A DNA stretch of 64,000 bases. It comes from Sphingobacteriales bacterium. Its GTDB lineage: Bacteria; Bacteroidota; Bacteroidia; Chitinophagales; UBA2359. The stretch is from contig JADJTG010000007.1 of NCBI GenBank assembly GCA_016711285.1, positions 62,001-126,000 of the forward strand, in the 5' to 3' direction. The position numbers and the translations under genes are program-made. Shown here in pieces: positions 61,482-64,000 of the stretch. The notes below the pieces were generated by a model, which saw only the letters and a program-made list of their open reading frames with translations, searched no databases and was not told where the DNA came from. Each line of letters begins with the position of its first letter. Position 1 is the stretch's first letter.

Positions 61482-62279
61482 ATGACGACTCAACTCAAAA
61501 TCAGTGTAATAGGGGTAGGAAATGTCGGTTTTCATGTGGCGCAGGTATTGCATCGCAAAGGTCATCGTATCGTGGAGGTATATTCACGCGAAGCCGCCAA
61601 AACGAGCGAAACCGCCGCCTCAGTAGCTGCCGCTCCACTCCGCGAACTCGCCACCCTGAATACGGATACAGATGTCGTGTTGATAGCGGTAAAAGATGAT
61701 GCCATTGCAGAGGTGGCGGCTCAACTTCCTGCTTTGCCGCCATCGGTCGTTGTTGCACATACTTCCGGCACAGTGCCTTCGCAGCAGTTGGCACGCTTTG
61801 CGCAATACGGCGTATTTTATCCCCTGCAAACTTTTCATCGCAATAGCCCGCCGCAATGGGAACGTATTCCTTTTTGTATCTGCGCCAACAATGCCCGCAG
61901 CGAAGCAGTTTTATTGCAATTGGCAAGCGATATTTCGCCTTTGGTGTATGCCGTTGATGACGAACAGCGCAAATATTTACATTTGTCGGCGGTTTTTGTC
62001 AATAATTTTTGCAATCATTTATTGAGCATATCGTATCGTATATGCCACGAAGCCCAAGTACCTTTTGAGATATTACAGCCTTTGGCACAGGAAACCATCG
62101 CCAAAGCATTCGGCACGCCGCCGAGCGACCCCGCCTTGCGGCAAAGCGGACCCGCCGCCCGCCGCGATTATTCCACTATGGCACGCCACGAAGCTCTTTT
62201 GCAGCAGCAGCCCGCCGCTTTGGAGTTGTATCATCTGTTATCGGAGCATATTATGATGCGACTGCAAGAAAATCGTTGA
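61482..62279 (+). CDS. Rossmann-like plus DUF2520 domain protein
   Basis: About 265 residues from the ATG at 61482 (MTTQLKISVIGVGNVGFHVA); the frame is open from 61392, but the Rossmann start fixes the later ATG. The dinucleotide loop is GVGNVG (11-16) followed by VLHRKGHRIVEVYSR, the NADP-type second strand. Residues about 125-265 are DUF2520 (YPLQTFHRN, YLHLSAVFVNNFCNHLLSIS). The fold resembles ProC and 6-phosphogluconate-type dehydrogenases; the substrate is unknown. The next gene, on the opposite strand, ends three bases after this stop. Confidence 0.88.
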   Translation: MTTQLKISVIGVGNVGFHVAQVLHRKGHRIVEVYSREAAKTSETAASVAAAPLRELATLNTDTDVVLIAVKDDAIAEVAAQLPALPPSVVVAHTSGTVPSQQLARFAQYGVFYPLQTFHRNSPPQWERIPFCICANNARSEAVLLQLASDISPLVYAVDDEQRKYLHLSAVFVNNFCNHLLSISYRICHEAQVPFEILQPLAQETIAKAFGTPPSDPALRQSGPAARRDYSTMARHEALLQQQPAALELYHLLSEHIMMRLQENR

Positions 62280-62282
62280 TTT

Positions 62283-64000
62283 TTAGGGCAATATCACAAT
62301 TTTTCCGATATACCGTTCCCCAAAACTGCTGCTGTTGATGCTTACCGTGTATAAACCTGCCGCTATATGCGCGACATTTACATACAAAGCATCTCCCTGC
62401 GGTTGGCTCATTAATTCAAAGCGTTTTCCTTCGGTATTTATCAAACAGATATTTTTTATTGCTGTTGTTTGTCCATACCTTTCATCATCACTATATACAT
62501 AAAAAGCACGCTGCACCAAATTGGGTGCTATACGCCAGCTTGTTGCCGTTTGCGTTGTCGGTAAGCCCACTTCTGCCGACCACACCCTTACACTGTCGGT
62601 AGCGGTGCAGCCCCATTCATTGCTCGCCGTCACCCAATAGCTGCCTTCTGCATTTACCCAAAGTTCGGGGGTGGTGCTGCCATCTGACCACACGAATGAA
62701 TGGCTGTTTTGAGCCAGAGGATTCAACAACAAATTGCTGTCGGCGGATAAAGTATCGTTGTCGGGCAAAAAAAGCTGCGGCATTGGAGCAGCTTGCAACA
62801 GGTGGCTTGCGGTAGCGGCGCAGGCAAAAACATCTTCAACCCACACCGTAAAAATTCCTGCTGTATCTGCTTGTATCGTTTGTGTTGTGCTGCCATTGTT
62901 CCATGAATATGCACTAAATCCTTCCATGGCGGTTAGTGTAATCAGCCCTCCGTCACACCACATAGTGTCACCGCTTATCGAAGGGCTGGGTTCTAAATTT
63001 ACATTTACCACACGCAGCGCATTGTATTCGCAGCCGTTGATGGGGTGGATATAAGAATAAGAAAGCGTATGTGTGCCGATGCCCGCTTTTTTAGGATAAA
63101 AAATGCCGTTTTCTATTCCTTTTCCTTGCAGATTGCCGCCTTCGGGCAGCAAAATGAGCGTGTAGGGCGCATCATTTAAGCAAATCTGTGTGGGTATGCC
63201 TTCTATCTGTGCGGTTAGCGGCTCGCAAAGCAGGGTGGCGGCTGTTACAACATTGGAAGTATCACCGAAACCACAGGCATTGCCCTGTGGCGTATTGCCG
63301 GCGGCATAAACGGCAATATTATAGGTCGTATTTTCGGATAGATTTTTTATCGTCAATATATCGTTTGGCGAGTAGGCGGGGGTAGGAGCAGGTGTGCCAT
63401 TGAGCAGTACGCCATAAAAAGGAGAAACGGCTTGGTTGAGTTGGAGGGTAATGCTGTTATTGTTGGAGCTGATGACGCTAATATTTACCGCCGCCAAAGG
63501 CGCATCTACGCGCAAAGGTTTTGAAATGGTGCTTTCGCACACACCATAGTGTACCGTGAGGCTGATACTTTTGTTGCCACTGCTGCCATACCAAAGCGGT
63601 GGGGGTATGATGCCGCTTGCCGTAGCAGGCGATGCGCCTTCGCCGAAATTCCATTCGTAGGTGGCATTGGGATACACAACTCCTGTATAAGCGAGTTGCA
63701 GCGTATCGCCGATACAAACTTTTTGGGGTACGAAGCAATTGATGTCGGGAATTTCGCTCACTTCAATCAGCTGCGCCGTTATATATTCGCAGCCATTATT
63801 TTCATATTGATACTCCAAAAAATAGCGTCCTTGTTGTAAAGCGGCGGGATTAAAACTATTCACCACTACACCATCTAAACGAAAAACGCCGCCATTGGGT
63901 ATGCCCTGCAATACAATATTCTCATTGGTATTCCGACAAAAAACGGTGCTGTCCAGCACAATTTGAAGCGGCACATCGGGGCAGGGGTCGGGCAATATAG
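62283..64000 (-). CDS. T9SS surface protein with PKD-like and fibronectin-like domains, 5' end outside the window
   Basis: At least 571 residues; the frame is still open at 64000, so the start lies beyond the window and a TTG at 63995 is only an internal codon. From the N-terminal side it has a segment on lists such as DPCPDVPLQIVLDSTVFC, a PKD-like domain (ATYEWNFGEGASPATASG), a fibronectin-type segment (NNSITLQLNQAV, IKNLSENTTYNIAVYAAG), repeated cysteine-rich gaps (CLNDAPYTLILLPEGGNLQG), an Ig-like module (YSWNNGSTTQTIQADTAGIF), and a type A T9SS domain (WRIAPNLVQRAFYVYSDDER, AAGLYTVSINSSSFG). It is probably a large surface adhesin. Confidence 0.82.
   Translation of the reverse strand, partial: ILPDPCPDVPLQIVLDSTVFCRNTNENIVLQGIPNGGVFRLDGVVVNSFNPAALQQGRYFLEYQYENNGCEYITAQLIEVSEIPDINCFVPQKVCIGDTLQLAYTGVVYPNATYEWNFGEGASPATASGIIPPPLWYGSSGNKSISLTVHYGVCESTISKPLRVDAPLAAVNISVISSNNNSITLQLNQAVSPFYGVLLNGTPAPTPAYSPNDILTIKNLSENTTYNIAVYAAGNTPQGNACGFGDTSNVVTAATLLCEPLTAQIEGIPTQICLNDAPYTLILLPEGGNLQGKGIENGIFYPKKAGIGTHTLSYSYIHPINGCEYNALRVVNVNLEPSPSISGDTMWCDGGLITLTAMEGFSAYSWNNGSTTQTIQADTAGIFTVWVEDVFACAATASHLLQAAPMPQLFLPDNDTLSADSNLLLNPLAQNSHSFVWSDGSTTPELWVNAEGSYWVTASNEWGCTATDSVRVWSAEVGLPTTQTATSWRIAPNLVQRAFYVYSDDERYGQTTAIKNICLINTEGKRFELMSQPQGDALYVNVAHIAAGLYTVSINSSSFGERYIGKIVILP

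Overview
The window reads as a chromosomal segment of a Bacteroidota bacterium, probably near the Chitinophagales/Saprospirales (the rank is an inference). Evidence: several secreted proteins with type IX secretion (T9SS) C-terminal domains, a YtxJ-type bacillithiol protein, MEP-pathway genes (ispE, ispH), and start-proximal TAnnTTTG boxes of the Bacteroidota sigma factor. No rRNA or tRNA gene was seen.

Layout. 1-16.99 kb is core genome: etfB (cut by the window edge)-etfA, ytxJ, a TlpA-like thioredoxin protein, a T9SS protein, a frameshifted L,D-transpeptidase, VWA protein-ispE, a DinB protein, a tail-specific protease and a SWIM/SNF2 helicase. 17.08-18.47 kb is a pure 21-bp tandem array of about 66 copies. 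A 23S-type rRNA methyltransferase follows. 19.5-22.8 kb is accessory: a protein with two HEPN-like RX4H motifs and a BglI-type restriction-modification pair. 22.7-40.2 kb returns to core functions: patatin phospholipase, two large membrane proteins, dnaB, a TrmH-type methyltransferase, thioredoxin, then a GT2/sulfotransferase/sulfatase operon and a giant T9SS PKD protein. 40.3-49.6 kb is the second accessory block. 49.9-50.45 kb is another 21-bp tandem array of unrelated sequence. The rest is VOC and SRPBCC proteins, a small beta-barrel-like protein, a glycosyltransferase, T9SS proteins, an M1 aminopeptidase, ispH, a MORN protein and a DUF2520 dehydrogenase-like protein.

Main discovery candidate. 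Both accessory blocks look like integron-type gene-cassette arrays. Four long imperfect hairpins share arms (TTGGC, GGCGG/GGGGG) and loop blocks (AATGTTCAATTTAGCAC-like). A fifth belongs to a different family. They lie at the 3' side of minus-strand genes. The two ends of each of four cassettes are matched inverted core sites: GTTGTAGGCA, GTTGTGTGCC, GTTATGCGG and GTTATCTGAA. That is the relation expected between the 5' end of a cassette and the R'' site of its own attC. By this rule one cassette is about 7.0 kb long and carries a six-gene, tightly packed operon: a MoaA-like radical SAM enzyme, a PLP group II decarboxylase, a nucleotidyltransferase, a divergent SHMT-fold enzyme, a full-length cysteinyl-tRNA synthetase and a 2OG-Fe(II)-type oxygenase. 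It looks like an uncharacterised small-molecule or modification pathway. It lies directly downstream of an internally deleted tyrosine recombinase whose C-terminus resembles integron and Bacteroidota integrases. The restriction-modification cassette is inserted in the 3' end of the patatin gene and supplies its last codons.

Caution. Seven genes carry eight lesions (seven single-base indels and one in-frame stop), mostly in short homopolymers. This suggests uncorrected assembly errors at least as much as real pseudogenes. No alignment or folding program was run. All family assignments are from motif and sequence recognition.
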